From positions 128,145,640-128,209,639 of the forward strand of contig NC_081410.1 of NCBI RefSeq assembly GCF_030272615.1: a DNA stretch of 64,000 bases, read 5' to 3'. Shown here piece by piece: positions 42,987 to 54,189 of the stretch. Source of the stretch: Cryptomeria japonica (taxonomy: Eukaryota > Streptophyta > Pinopsida > Cupressales > Cupressaceae). Within the stretch, counting starts at the first letter, position 1. Each line of letters opens with the position of its first letter. The translations under genes and the position numbers were made by a program. Below the pieces are notes generated by a model, which was given only the letters and a program-made list of their open reading frames with translations, made no database searches and was not told the origin of the DNA.

Positions 42987-45900
42987 GAAATGACATCTGG
43001 ATCATCTGCTCCTAATTTTATTGTAAATCCCACCATTGTTGAAGTTAAGGATAGGTTGAGACCCATTTTCAAGGAAGTTCCCCATATAGCTAAGAAAGAG
43101 ACTTTGCGGGTGCATTCTCTAGGGTTCTCGACGATGTGATGTATGTTGAAGATGTAAGGGCATATATTCACTGCACCTTGGAGGATCTAGGTATAGAAGA
43201 GATAAAGGGCATGTATCAATCTGTGATACTGGGAGACTCCAGAACAATCAAGCTGAAATATAAGATCATCGAGGATCTAGGGTTAACCAATATTTTGTAC
43301 ATACCAAAATTCAAAGATGAGGTGACCAGATATGTTCTGAGTAGGGTTCACAATGAATTCATCTGGCTGGATCAGCCCTACATAATCACAAAGGAAGCAA
43401 TTCAAACAGTCACGGTTTACCCAAAGTCGGACAAGAACCTGGCAAGAAGATTTCCACCACTGCGGTTAAGAAGCTCACTAGCGCAGCCCATGATGGAAGA
43501 TCTATGAGGGTCAGCACAATCAAGGACATAGATGTGAAATTTGTCAGCATGGTAATCGGCTATAAGGTAACTTAATCTAGTCGATTGAACTCTATTGCTA
43601 GTTCTTGCATCCATGTTGCTTATCAAATGTTAAAGAATAATGAGAAGTATGACTTATGCGAATGGCTGAGAAGTGAACTAATGTTGAATCTTGGAAAGAT
43701 TAAGAGTGTTAAGAGGAAATTTTAGGTTCGTAAATATCACTATTTGTTTAATGCTTTACTTCATGAATGGGATACCCGGTCTAGGGAAGAAGAGTTGGTC
43801 ACATGACATACCGGTAGGTATGAAAATCAAGGAAGCAATCACCGGTCTTAGTATCGGCATGGATGAAAAGATTTGGGGCTATTTCAAAACATTTCAGGAA
43901 AACAGGAGACAGAGGGAAAGAATATCAAAGCACATTGTGGAGAAATACTCCACTGATATCTATTTTATGGTGAAAACTGATGAAACTCTTATGGAGGCAG
44001 TAGGACCTAGAACCATATGGGTCACTAAGCTTGGATATGAAGTGGATGATAGCAATTTTGAACTTTATGTAAAAATGTTGCTTGAAGCTCCATTGGATGA
44101 TAAGACATAACACTTTGGTACAGCTAAAGAAAAGGCTTTCGAAGTCAAAATTGGCTTTGACAAGAAAAGAAGAGAGAAGAAAATAGATAAGATGTCTACA
44201 TATATATAAGATGTAATCCATAAGATAGACACTCAACTAGGTTTTGGGTCCAAATTGGCAAAGGAACCGGCAATGGTTAGTACTCCTGAGGCAAAGAGGC
44301 CTAAAACTTTCATTTCTTCTGTCACTTCTGACTCTGATCTAGAGGATAATGAACCTCTCGCATTCAGAAGCGTACAAAGAAGAAAACTGACCAACCTCTA
44401 GTAGAGGAGAAGAAGGTGGAGCCAAGGAGGAAGCTTGTAAGAAAAGTGACAAAACCTACTGCACCCCAACCTCCAGCAAGGAAACCTATTCAGAAGAGGA
44501 AACTAGTCACATCCACTCCGGTAACCCACAACAAGAAGAAGAAGAGTGATGATGCTACTGAATCTGGTAAGGATACAATGAGCTGTTCTGAATTGATTGA
44601 TGAAATAACCAAGGATGGAATTTTGAAAAATGTATCCATTTATTATGAAGATTTAGAGGATAATGAGCAGAATGAGATTGAAGAGGCAATTTTGTTACAT
44701 ATAGATATATATAAGAAATCCTTAGTAGAAATTTTGAAGGAAATTCCTCTATCACTATACAATAAATTAGATTCTAGAAGACTTGATGCAGTCAAGAGGG
44801 ATAGAGAAATTAAGGAAGTAGAACTTTTGGGTATGTGTGGTTTAATAAACAATGAGGAAATTAAACGATGCATTGATATTGCAAACATAACAGTTTTTAG
44901 TAGCAAACCCCAATAAATAAGCCTAATGATGGGCAGGGTAAATGAGGTAGTAAATGAGACCAAAGATGGTTGGATCAAATTCTTCCAAAAGAATCTTGAT
45001 TTTCTCACCTCCCAAGAAGAATTTTTAAAAGAAACAACTTCCTCTATCCCGAAGAGATCTAAAGGGAAAGGTATTTTGGATAGTTCAACTCCAATTTTGA
45101 ATAAACCGGTAGTAACTATAAGTATACAAACACCACCGATAGTAAAGGAGAGTGTACAGTCAATACCGATAGAGACAACTTTTGAACAAGACAATGTACA
45201 AGGTACTAACAATACTGTGGATAATACTCCACTGGCAGTAATTGACACTACACCAAGTGGCGAAGCCATCGGTGCTTAGGAGGATAAGGCAAAGGGAACT
45301 GAGACTATACCGACAGTTAATATTGATTCCCCAGCAAAGGTTTTGGCAATTGACACTTCTCAAGTTGAGATGAAATCAATCACTGAGATGAGTCCCACTG
45401 AGTTAGTGATGATGGCTACTCACAAACTAATAAAGGAGGGATCGACAGATAAAGGAATAATAGATCACTCAATCACAGATTTGCACAGACTAATTACTGA
45501 TTGTAAAATTGAAAATGAAGCAAGCCCTTCCGACAAGCTTAAGGCATTAACTGAGCATATATCTAACAAATTTCAATCTTTGCAGCAAATTTCAGACCGA
45601 TAGGCACTTGAGAGATTTACTGTGGCTAAGAGAGCCACTTTTGATCAGATTATTGAAACAAAGAAGAAGAAAATTGAAGGAAAATTGATACTTATTGAGA
45701 ATTATTTGAAACAGTGTACAAATATCTACAGGGCCTGTTGTAGCATAGAAACTCTTACAACAAATGTAGATAGCGGATTAAAGGAGTTACATGATAAGGT
45801 TGCAAATATTGCAAATTCTTTTGATGGATTAACCTCACTAACAACATCTGTTGATGGACAAATTTTGTCCTTGGAGAACCAAATTTTTTCTTTTGAAAAG

Positions 45901-46164
45901 GAAAGAGGCAAGATCATTCAGAGAGCAAGGAGTCTTAGAGGATTGGTGAGTCCAAGATTGGATTCACTCAGTGTACATAAGAGGGAATGTATGGATATGA
46001 CTGCTAAGCCCACATCGACATAAGTCAAAGAGAAGGAGACATTTGCACACTTACTGAGTGGACTTGTATCCATATCTGAATCCTTTAGAACCGGTTGGGA
46101 TACATATTTACAATTGCTAGACAAGGCTTACCCGGAAATTTTGAAATTGGTCAAGCTCTGGTAA
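42987..46164 (+). pseudogene. N1 large ORF of unknown function, broken
   Basis: Consecutive frames (from MTSGSSAPNF at 42990, then 43136, 43691, 44416, 44926, 45343, 45622) form one protein of about 1000 residues with stops and frameshifts. The N-terminal part is globular (VEDVRAYIHCTLEDLGIEEI, DQPYIITKEAIQTVTVYPKS, MKIKEAITGLSIGMDEKIWG). A basic Pro/Lys linker (KPIQKRKLVTSTP..NKKKKS) and a Ser/Thr/Pro acidic stretch follow. The C-terminus looks coiled-coil (FDQIIETKKKKIEGKLILIE) and ends ..YPEILKLVKLW. No polymerase or integrase motif is seen. The order resembles the E7 ORF. Unknown function; captured host gene or element-specific protein are both possible. Confidence 0.5.
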
Positions 46165-46204
46165 AGTAATTTGTATTTATTAATTCTTTCAATTCTTTCA
46201 CCAG

Positions 46205-46378
46205 TCTTTGGCATTGATGCCAAAGGGGAAGTGTATATAATGTGAAAAATAACAAACAGAAAAATATGGGAAGGATATCAAAAAAGAGTTTATTGCTCAA
46301 GGGGATCATATTTCAAGTTGAACTGACAGGGAATCCATTTTTCACATGAGTGTTGTCATCAATGCCAAAGGGGGAGAT
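46205..46378 (+). other. N1 3' tail with palindrome and polypurine tracts
   Basis: CTTTGGCATTGATGCCAAAG at 46205-46224 is a near-perfect palindrome directly followed by gggg. A second tract, caatgccaaagggggagat (46360-46378), abuts the 3' LTR and is the plus-strand primer candidate. Confidence 0.7.
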
Positions 46379-47313
46379 TGTTGGCAATTGACACTCATTG
46401 GATTCATATGTTGTCATTGATGGCAACATGGTAACTTGGCAACAAGATTCATAAGGAAGCATACATCGGCATACACCGACACTAGGAGACATTCACCGAT
46501 AGACATCGACATTGGAGAATCCAAGGTTACACTGGCATTGGCACCAACATCCAACACTTCAGTGAAGTCAACATCAAGCTTGGACCCGAAGGAAGTTTTA
46601 TTTGTAAAATCATTTTGTAATTATTGTATAAGGCTGACATTGTATATCTTTTGTAATGCATTGTAAGCCGACATAAGGTATATTGTTTGTGAAGGGTATA
46701 TAGGTCAGGTTGTTAAGGTCATTATAGATATAGATGAGATAGACTGAAATAAGGATATAGGAGATTGTGTAATGTGAAGTATATGTATGTAGATCATTTG
46801 TATGTGAATGTTATATCATGCAATGATTTGTAGATAGTTTGGAAAGCATTCTTGGAGGAAAGGAGATACTAGTAGAAGTGTTCAGGTTTTATGAACTGGT
46901 ACAGAGCATAACTATAACCAGAACTCTTTTTGGCATAGTAGATTGCATTTTGTGAGTTCATTATTACTGTTTTATTTCAGCAGAAGCTTGTAGTCGGTGA
47001 GAATCTTTTGTGATGAGCGGTGTGCCTTTCTGCATGTGCAGGCCCCCATTTTATATAATATCCTTTCATATGGCCAGTGAACTAATATTGTGGGTCACAA
47101 ATCCCACCATGGTTTTTCCTCTTTAAGGTTTTCCACATATAAATTATGTGTGTTATGGTGTTCATTGTTCATTTATGTGGATGGTTTATTTGCTTCAAGT
47201 TATATGTTTCTTCATTTACCGGTTTATATGTGTATGTTATAAAAGGGTAAAATCATATCTTACCAGCAGAACACTAATTCAGCCCCCCCTCTCTGTGTTC
47301 TTGGAGCCCAATA
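46379..47313 (+). mobile_element. N1 3' LTR
   Basis: 935 bp, homologous to 40450-41397. It ends gagcccaata where the 5' copy ends gatcccaaca. E4 integrase resumes at 47319. Confidence 0.85.
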
Positions 47314-47318
47314 GATGT

Positions 47319-47864
47319 GGGTTACTTTCTTAAGGGAGAAGTCTGAAGCTTGAGAGAAATTCAAGATCTTCAAAGCTATGGTTGAAATAGAGACGAGACT
47401 GAAGCTAAAGTGTCTAAGATCTGATAGAGGTGATGAATTCATCTCTAGTAAGTTCAATTCATTCTATGAAGAGCATGGGATAAAGAGACAGTTATCTGCT
47501 ACGAGAACCCCTCAACAAAATGGAGTTGTGGAAAACAAGAACAAAACAATTCAGGAAGCTATTAGGACAATGATGATTGAAGGAAATGTTATGCATGTCT
47601 ATTGGAGAGAAGTTATGAGAATTTTTGTTTACACTCTTAATGGGGTGCATATCAAAGGTGATACCAATAAGACTCCTTATGAATTATGGTTTGGCCATAC
47701 TCCTACTATTAGATATTTAATAATTTTTGGAAGTAAATGCTATATTAAAAGGGATGAAGATTTTGGAAAGTTTGATGCTAGATGTGATGAAGGAATATTT
47801 ATTGGTTATTCTACTAAAAGTAAGGCCTATCAGTGCTATAATAAGAGACTAAGAAAGATAGTTG
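47319..47864 (+). pseudogene. pol: E4 integrase, middle part
   Basis: A long open stretch from 47378: LKCLRSDRGDEFISSKFNSF, then GIKRQLSATRTPQQNGVVEN with the invariant D and E region of the integrase core (one residue KNK for the usual RKN), then NKTPYELWFGHTPT and GIFIGYSTKSKAYQCYNKRL. N2 interrupts it after ..LRKIV. Confidence 0.85.
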
Positions 47865-49364
47865 TGTTGGCATTATAACAGAAAAGGAGAGATTGTTGGC
47901 ATTTCAATTAGGATATTGAGAAGGTTGTTGATGATTATGGATATAACTGATTAAGGATGTTTACTGTCTTAATATTATTATTTTGTCATTGATGTCAAGA
48001 AATTGATTTTCTAATTCAGTATGATGTTGCCATATCTTAAGAAGTATGATTTGATGAGTATAAAGATGTCGGTAAAAGACACAGAAAGAATATGATGAAT
48101 AAGGGGAGGAATAAGTTGTTCAATGGGCAACTATTACCGAGTTAGAAAATGATGAGATCATGATGTTTAGATTGTTTTGATATCCTACATATGTTGTTGA
48201 TTGTAAGGTTAATACTATACTATGTTACCGAGCAAAGAACCTAGTCGGTAAACCCTAAGGTTATCGCTATCGGTTAATGAAGACGAAATGTCTACCGAGT
48301 GAAGCTTAGTATTTACCGAGTTGCAACCGAGTAGTAACAGAATGAATTAAATGAATAAAAGCATTATTTAATGAAGGAAGCTGATTAGTTGGAACTGATT
48401 AAATGATTGGTATGTCGTCCATGAAGTTTGTTAAAGAATCTATGGCAAAGGAAGATCGGCAGGAAGATCTACAGCGCAAATTGAACCGCAATACCCTAGC
48501 ACAAGTTCCAAGAAATGTATGCAAGTTCCAAGGTGGGGTAAAACATTTTTAGATCAAAGGATACATTGAACTTGGTCAAGCGTGAAGATCTGATGGCTAT
48601 GATTGATCATGGGATATGTGATCAAAGAGATTAAGCGGTTAGTAATTGTTTATAAATAAGGAACTATTGATAAACAATGCATGCGGGCAAGTGTATGCAC
48701 ATGGATGCTACATAGTGATTACCGAGCACTGAAGCTTGAAGACCTGTTTGAATAATAGAGTATAGAGCCCAATAGATGGACAAGATAAATTTCTATGTAT
48801 ATAGTGTATTGAGCAAATAAGAATCTGCTTTAGCATTTTAGATGTGAAGTTGCAGATAGATTTTTTTTACTGTTATTTTGTGAAGTGATAGAAAATCTCT
48901 TAACCGAGTGGACTTAACAGTCTTATTTGTAAAACCCTCTAGCAAGGTGACATTCTGATTGAGTGTTTAAAATCCTTTAACAAGGTCACTTCTAACAAGG
49001 TGAAGATCCAAACAGATATGAGGGAAATCCCTTAACCGGGTCACATCTAGCAATGTGTTTGTAATCTTTAAAGGATATGCTTTTAACCGAGCATACTCTA
49101 GAAGAGTATATTTCTTAGTGGGTCCAAAATCCCACAATGGTTTTTCCCTATTTGGGTTTCCACGTTAAATCTGGTGTTATGAGTTTTATGATGTTTATAT
49201 GCTTTTGAGTTTGCATGTTTAGCAGTTTTGGTTATATTACTGAAGTATATGTTACCGAGGTTGAATTTGTTGTTTTTATGGAAGATTAAGGTTGTATGAT
49301 TCACCCCCCCCTCTCATCTTATTAGCTTGGCATCTGTACTTAACATTAAGTATCAAAACTATCA
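47865..49364 (+). mobile_element. N2: LTR deletion derivative
   Basis: Perfect duplication agttg at 47860-47864 and 49365-49369. E4 integrase reads through (..LRKIV / ESANVKVD..). It starts with a 16-base LTR stub tgttggcattataaca, then gaaaaggagagat, like a polypurine tract, then a nearly complete LTR at 47894-49364 (1471 bp, also starting TGTTGGCATT). Inferred: a deletion from just inside the 5' LTR to just before the 3' tract. Confidence 0.8.
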
Positions 49365-49740
49365 AGTTGAGAGTGCTAATGTGAAAGTTGATGAAGGTAA
49401 TGAGTATCAGCCCAAATGCTCCGAATATGATTCAAATGATCAGAATGTTAGCTCTGATAAAGGGAAACAATTTTAGAATCAAAATCAAGTTCAAATTGCT
49501 CCGGTGAATCTAGTGACTCGAGGTGAAGGAACAAGTGCAGAAGGAAGAACACAAGAGTTTGAAGTTCAAGAAAACCCTAAGACTCCGAGGTACGTAAGAT
49601 TGAATCATTTAGAAAATCAGATTATAGGAGATAAAAATAAAGGTGTGCAGACTAGGAGAAGAATTGTATAAGATCGGATTGAGTATTGTTTGAGTTCTAA
49701 GATTGAACCTAAGGATGTGAGTGAAGCATGAAAAGATGAA
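49365..49740 (+). pseudogene. pol: E4 integrase C-terminus and linker
   Basis: ESANVKVDEGNEYQPKCSEY and VQENPKTPRYVRLNHLENQI, an acidic linker typical between copia integrase and RT. Stops at 49474 and 49669. Confidence 0.65.
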
Positions 49741-51175
49741 CATTGGGTGAAAGCGATGGAAGAAGAATTGAATCAAATTGAGAAGAACAAAACATGGGAA
49801 CTTGTTCCTAGACCTAAGGACAAAAATGTAATTGCAACAAAATGGGTCTTTCTGAATAAACTAAATGAAGAAGGTGATTTTGTTAGGAATAAAGCAAGAC
49901 TTATTCGTAAAGGTTATTCACATATGGAAGGAATTGATTTTGAGGAGATTTTTTCTCTGATACTTATAGGGATTTCAAAGTCTATCAGATGTATGTCAAA
50001 TTAGCATTTCTTAATGGAGAGTTGGAAGAAGAGGTGTACATTGAGCAACCAGATGGATTTTAATTGACTGATGAAAAAGATATGGTTTTCCAGTTGAGAA
50101 AATCTTTGTATGGATTGAAGCAAGCCCCCAGAGCTTGGTATGCCAAATTGGATAAGTATTTGCTAAAGATTGGAATTAACAAAGGTGTTGCTTATAGTAA
50201 TCTATATTTCAAGCTTGATAATAATAACATTTTGATTGTTAAAGTTTTTGTTGATGACATTATCTTTGGAGGTAATGATAGTTTGTGTAAGAAGTTTGCC
50301 GATGAGATGCAAAATGAATTTGAGATGTCTATGATTGGTGAAATGAAATTCTTTCTAGGATTGCAAATTACACAGTTAGAAAAAGGTATCTTCATATCTT
50401 AGTCCAAGTATGTGAAAGAATTGTTGAAGAAATTTGGTTTAGAAGATTCAAAGCTAGTTGGTACTTCTATGGTGATTGGATGTAAGCTAACTAAGGATGA
50501 TGATTCCCCTGAAGCAAATCAAACCAGATACAAATCTATGATTGGTGGACTGCTATATTTGACTCAGAATAGACCGGATATCATAATGTTGTTTGTCTTG
50601 TTGCTAGATTTCAAGGTGATCCTAAGGAATCTCATGTTGTTGTTGTGAAGAGAATTTTCAGATATTTTAAGGGCACAATTGATTTTGGTTTATGGTACTC
50701 TAAATATAATTATTTTACTTTGAGTGCTTTTACAGATGTTGATTGGGTAGGTGATGTTGATGACCAGAAGAGTACTAATGGTGGTGCATTCTTCTTGGGT
50801 AAGAGATTAGTTTCATGGTTGAGTAAGAACTAGAATCCCATTTCTTTATCTATTACAGAGGAAAAATATATATTGTTGATGCTAACAATTGTACTCGAGT
50901 AATATGGATGAAGCAGATGTTGAAAGATATTAGAATTGTGTATGATGAGCCTATTGATATTTACTATGATAATTCAAGTGCTATTAACATTTCTAAGAAT
51001 CTAGTGTTGCATTCAAAGACTAAGAATATATCTATCAAGTTTCATTTTCTGAGAGAGAAGGTAAATGAGAAAGAAATCAGGTTGGAATATGTGTCTACAA
51101 AGGAATAGATTGCATATATTTTCATGAAGCCTTTGCCTAAAGATACTTTTGAGTCTCTGAGAGAAGTTAGGGGTG
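49741..51175 (+). pseudogene. pol: E4 reverse transcriptase and RNase H, broken
   Basis: RT begins WVKAMEEELNQIEKNKTWEL and NVIATKWVFLNKLNEEGDFV. A deletion and frame change occur near 49970, between FEEIF and the [19 protein letters not shown] segment. It continues MVFQLRKSLYGLKQAPRAWY and the active site VKVFVDDIIFGGND (both Asp kept). RNase H: FTDVDWVGDVDDQKSTNGGA, IDIYYDNSSAINISKNLVLH, and a C-terminal MKPLPKDTFESLREVRGDF. Several in-frame stops. Confidence 0.85.
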
Positions 51176-51480
51176 ATTTCCCCTCCTGATCAGAACTAAG
51201 ATGCATTTGATTTGCATCGGTCCGACACATTTCATAATAATATCTTGTGATCTAGATTGATGAGTGGTGGTTGTTACTTAGGGGGAGTAGTCAGATGTTC
51301 AGATTTATGAGTTTTATTTCCAAATATGTGTCTTTGTCATTGATGTCAAAGGGGGAGAGATCCATGTGAAAAACTATGTAATAATTTATGTGGGAGAGAG
51401 TTATCTGAGAGAGTTGTTGATTTCTTTGACATTGATTGTTTTTCACATCATATTTTGACATCAATGCCAAAAGGGGAGAT
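51176..51480 (+). other. E4 3' tail with three polypurine tracts
   Basis: Purine tracts at 51278-51291 (acttagggggagta), 51343-51361 (gatgtcaaagggggagaga) and 51462-51480 (caatgccaaaaggggagat, touching the LTR). Multiple tracts are described for Sirevirus elements. Confidence 0.65.
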
Positions 51481-52819
51481 TGTTGGATGTTTGGGTGATT
51501 GCTGCAAATATGTGCTTAAATGATATCTGAGAGATGTGTTGTCATTGAACATATTTTCTCTGTTTGGTGCAGTGTTGTAGTATATAGTTTAGTTAGTTGG
51601 TTTATGTTGCGTGTTGACAATCAGTGTTTGTGGATAAAGGGTTTGTAAAGTGATATCTCTAGTTGATTAAGTGCAAGTTTTAGAGGTCCACATGAATATT
51701 TGAGTGAGTTATGAGTATCAGTGTTATGGCTGGTTTTTGTTGTTGTTTAGTGTTGCCATTGTTCAGTATTTTGATCTGCATTGCACCGCATTGTAATATC
51801 TTGATTTGCGGATTTGGGAATATGTTTGGGATGTTGATGTGTGTCCTCAATTCAAATGGTTCGTGATTTGGTGCTTTGCAAGTAAATCTTTTAGGTTGAC
51901 AGTCAATTCAATTGATGTTCTTGAGGTTCGGTATGATGATGTCATGATTATAGTAATTTGAGTTGGTGCAAATGTTACTATGGTAATTTAGTATGCTTGT
52001 GGGTGTTTCTAGATCATGTGTTATTCATGTTGGTGGTCCGCATTGATCGGAGAGCATGTTATTGATGATTTTATTTAGTTCTATGGTATTCTTCATGTTC
52101 TTGGCCGACATGGTGATTGTAGTATGTTGTGGATGTTTGATGCATAATTATTGGAGTTGTTTCATGTTTGAGGTGGTGATTTAGGTCCATGCTATGTCTT
52201 AGTCGACATTGTTTTGGTTCGCATTTGATATTGTAGTGTGTATGTTTATATTTTATAATTAGGTGATGTGTGTTGAGCCAACCTTGATGATATTGTTCCA
52301 AGGTTGATGTGACATATAAATAAATGTAATATCTATGTAATTGTGATGTTGTAGATATGTGAGTGTGTGAATAATGTATTAATAATTCGGTAGTAGAGAA
52401 GAAGTGTGAAGTAAGTGAGACATGGTATGTGCTTAATCAAAACTGTAACTAGGCATTGTGGATTCTATTTCTCAATTCATAATTTTACGGAAGTGATCTG
52501 AATCTGTTTGTAAGGTAGTGAGCCTTCCCAGGGTTGTTCTAGCCTCTAGGCAGTGTGTCTAAATGCATGTAGATTCTCCATTGTAATATTTCATATACTT
52601 TTAAAAGGGTATCATCGTATTGTGGGTAGGTTCCCATCATAGTTTTTCCCCTGATCGAGTTTTCCATGTCAAAAATCTTGGTGTTATTTGTGTTCTTGTT
52701 GCATTGATGATTTATGCTTTCACTATTAATTATCAGATCTAAGATTAAAGTAAGTTGTTGTAAATTTTGGTGACAACTGATTCACCCCCCCTCCTCTGTT
52801 GTTTGCCCTATTTTCATTA
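51481..52819 (+). mobile_element. E4 3' LTR
   Basis: 1339 bp, homologous to 37254-38617. It ends ttttcatta (CA changed to TA). The flank gtgtt matches gtgct on the other side. Confidence 0.85.
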
Positions 52820-53409
52820 GTGTTATATCCTATTGTGGCTTTGGCTTATACTACTTTTGGTTCTTTCCTTTTATTTGATTCCTTTGATTCCCTTGATTAG
52901 ACAACAAATATTTTAAGTTGGAAGACTTGATAATCCCCATGTTGATCAACTTTGCTTGTTCAAGCATTAACGTTTTTGTGAATGCATTAGATGATGGTCT
53001 AGTGAAAGAACTACCTGAAGTCAACATATGGGTTTGGAAACTAAAACAAAGGTTGCATACTCTGATGGAAGCTTGTCCAACAAATTGTACACCAATTGTG
53101 CGTCCTTTTTTGGCAATGCCACAATCCTTGAGTTTTTCTCTTAGCTTAGTTTTTTTGGTTACATATTCTTAGATTGTATCAAAATTCTTAGGATCTAATA
53201 TTGTGAGATCATCATCAAGCTTGTAGCCTCTAATCTCATCAACTTTGCCATACAATTAACCAAACTTTTTCCAAGCATCTTTAATTGTTTTACACTTATC
53301 AATGTGAAAGATAAGATCATCTGATACATATTTCCTCAATGTTCCAAGAGCCGAAGTATTTTTAGTGAACCATTTGAGTATTTGGATTAGCTTTAAGATC
53401 ATGTGGTGT
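52820..53409 (-). pseudogene. gag: E2 gag, middle part
   Basis: On the - strand, degraded gag text aligned with the E3 gag (57685-57154): DLKANPNTQMVH, then segments equivalent to DIDTLRKYVSKDLIFHIEKC, and a Lys/Gln/Pro stretch before the E4 junction. The remaining N-terminus is at 60093-60219. Many stops. The + strand frame 52918-53172 is antisense. Confidence 0.65.
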
Positions 53410-53899
53410 TGTGAGATTATGCTTGAAGCAACCAAGATCTAGAGTCCAATTGATAGCACAATAAGAGAGATAAATGGATCGATAAGAATAAATTGTATTC
53501 AAATCAAGATGCAAAATACTAATCAACTCGATCATCAAAAATTGCATACAATATAGATGAGCTTGCTTATAAAATCAAGGATAAGAGTCAAGAGAGCACA
53601 CAAAGATGACATGTGGCTCAATGAGATGCAAGGTTAGGTAGGCGTAAGTAGGAAAAATAATAAAATATTCCACATGAGGTTGATCACCCACCAAAGGTGG
53701 AATTATCATCCCACAATATGGATATGATAAAGTAACAACAATATCACACCATATAAGGTAGAATTTATCTTACATGCACACTCCCAATGTATGCACATCC
53801 CTAAGTGTCTCATATACAAACTATGATGTTATGCATTTACCTAAGTCAACTTAAGTAAGGTGTAATTATATCCTATATGAATAAATAATTACACCAACA
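53410..53899 (-). mobile_element. E3 3' LTR
   Basis: 490 bp with TG..CA ends. Aligns throughout with 59601-60092 ('accaagatctagagtccaattgata', 'gatgacatgtggctcaatgagatgca'). Confidence 0.85.
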
Positions 53900-54184
53900 C
53901 CCCCCCTTAAGTGCAACTTAGGGGAATGCACTTAAGCTAACAATGCAAGATGGATCTTGGCTACTGGGCCATGTTAGGTACCCATGTACAAATGAAATAC
54001 AATCAAACCAATGCAAATAAATCTCTCACGAATAGAGAAAGGGAGAAAACCACATGGGAAAAAACTCCCCCCCCCCCCCAAAAAAAAAAGAGTGATGAAT
54101 ATATACAAGAGAACTCTCAAGGAAATATGTGAAGGAGAAAACCCCATGTGAGGAAAAAGTCCCCCCCATAAGAGAGAAAAAGAG
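53900..54184 (-). other. E3 3' tail with G runs
   Basis: On the - strand G runs lie at 53900-53906 (next to the LTR), 54067-54079 (13 G) and 54162-54168. The text between aligns with the E2 tail at 8699-8940 (shared 'aatgcaagatgg..ctaataggccatgttaggta' type sequence), so E2 and E3 are related. Confidence 0.65.
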
Positions 54185-54189
54185 AGAAT

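Larger units (their letters stand above)
40450..47313 (+). mobile_element. N1: pol-less LTR element with unknown ORF
   Basis: LTRs 40450-41397 and 46379-47313 (the 3' copy ends TA for CA). Duplication gaagt/gatgt with one mismatch, with E4 integrase reading through (..DDYSRM / WVTFL..). tRNA-Met primer site at 41400. Inside are a coiled-coil gag-like segment, four zinc knuckles, then about 3.2 kb of broken ORF with no RT, RNase H, integrase or protease. Polypurine tract at 46366-46378. Confidence 0.85.
37254..52819 (+). mobile_element. E4: Sirevirus-like copia element with two nested inserts
   Basis: LTRs 37254-38617 and 51481-52819. Flanks gtgct (37249-37253) and gtgtt (52820-52824) are a duplication with one transition. 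tRNA-Met primer site at 38620. Order gag, protease, integrase, RT, RNase H, as in Ty1/copia. N1 and N2 both interrupt integrase, and the frame resumes after each. The DNGCSHHM protease site, several polypurine tracts before the 3' LTR and the C-run LTR end recall the Sirevirus lineage; this assignment is inference. Internal stops make it inactive. Confidence 0.85.

Noticed and set aside
46205..46224. Intrinsic terminator (hairpin plus run)
   Set aside because: The palindrome is followed by G, not T, and sits before a polypurine tract in a eukaryotic element.
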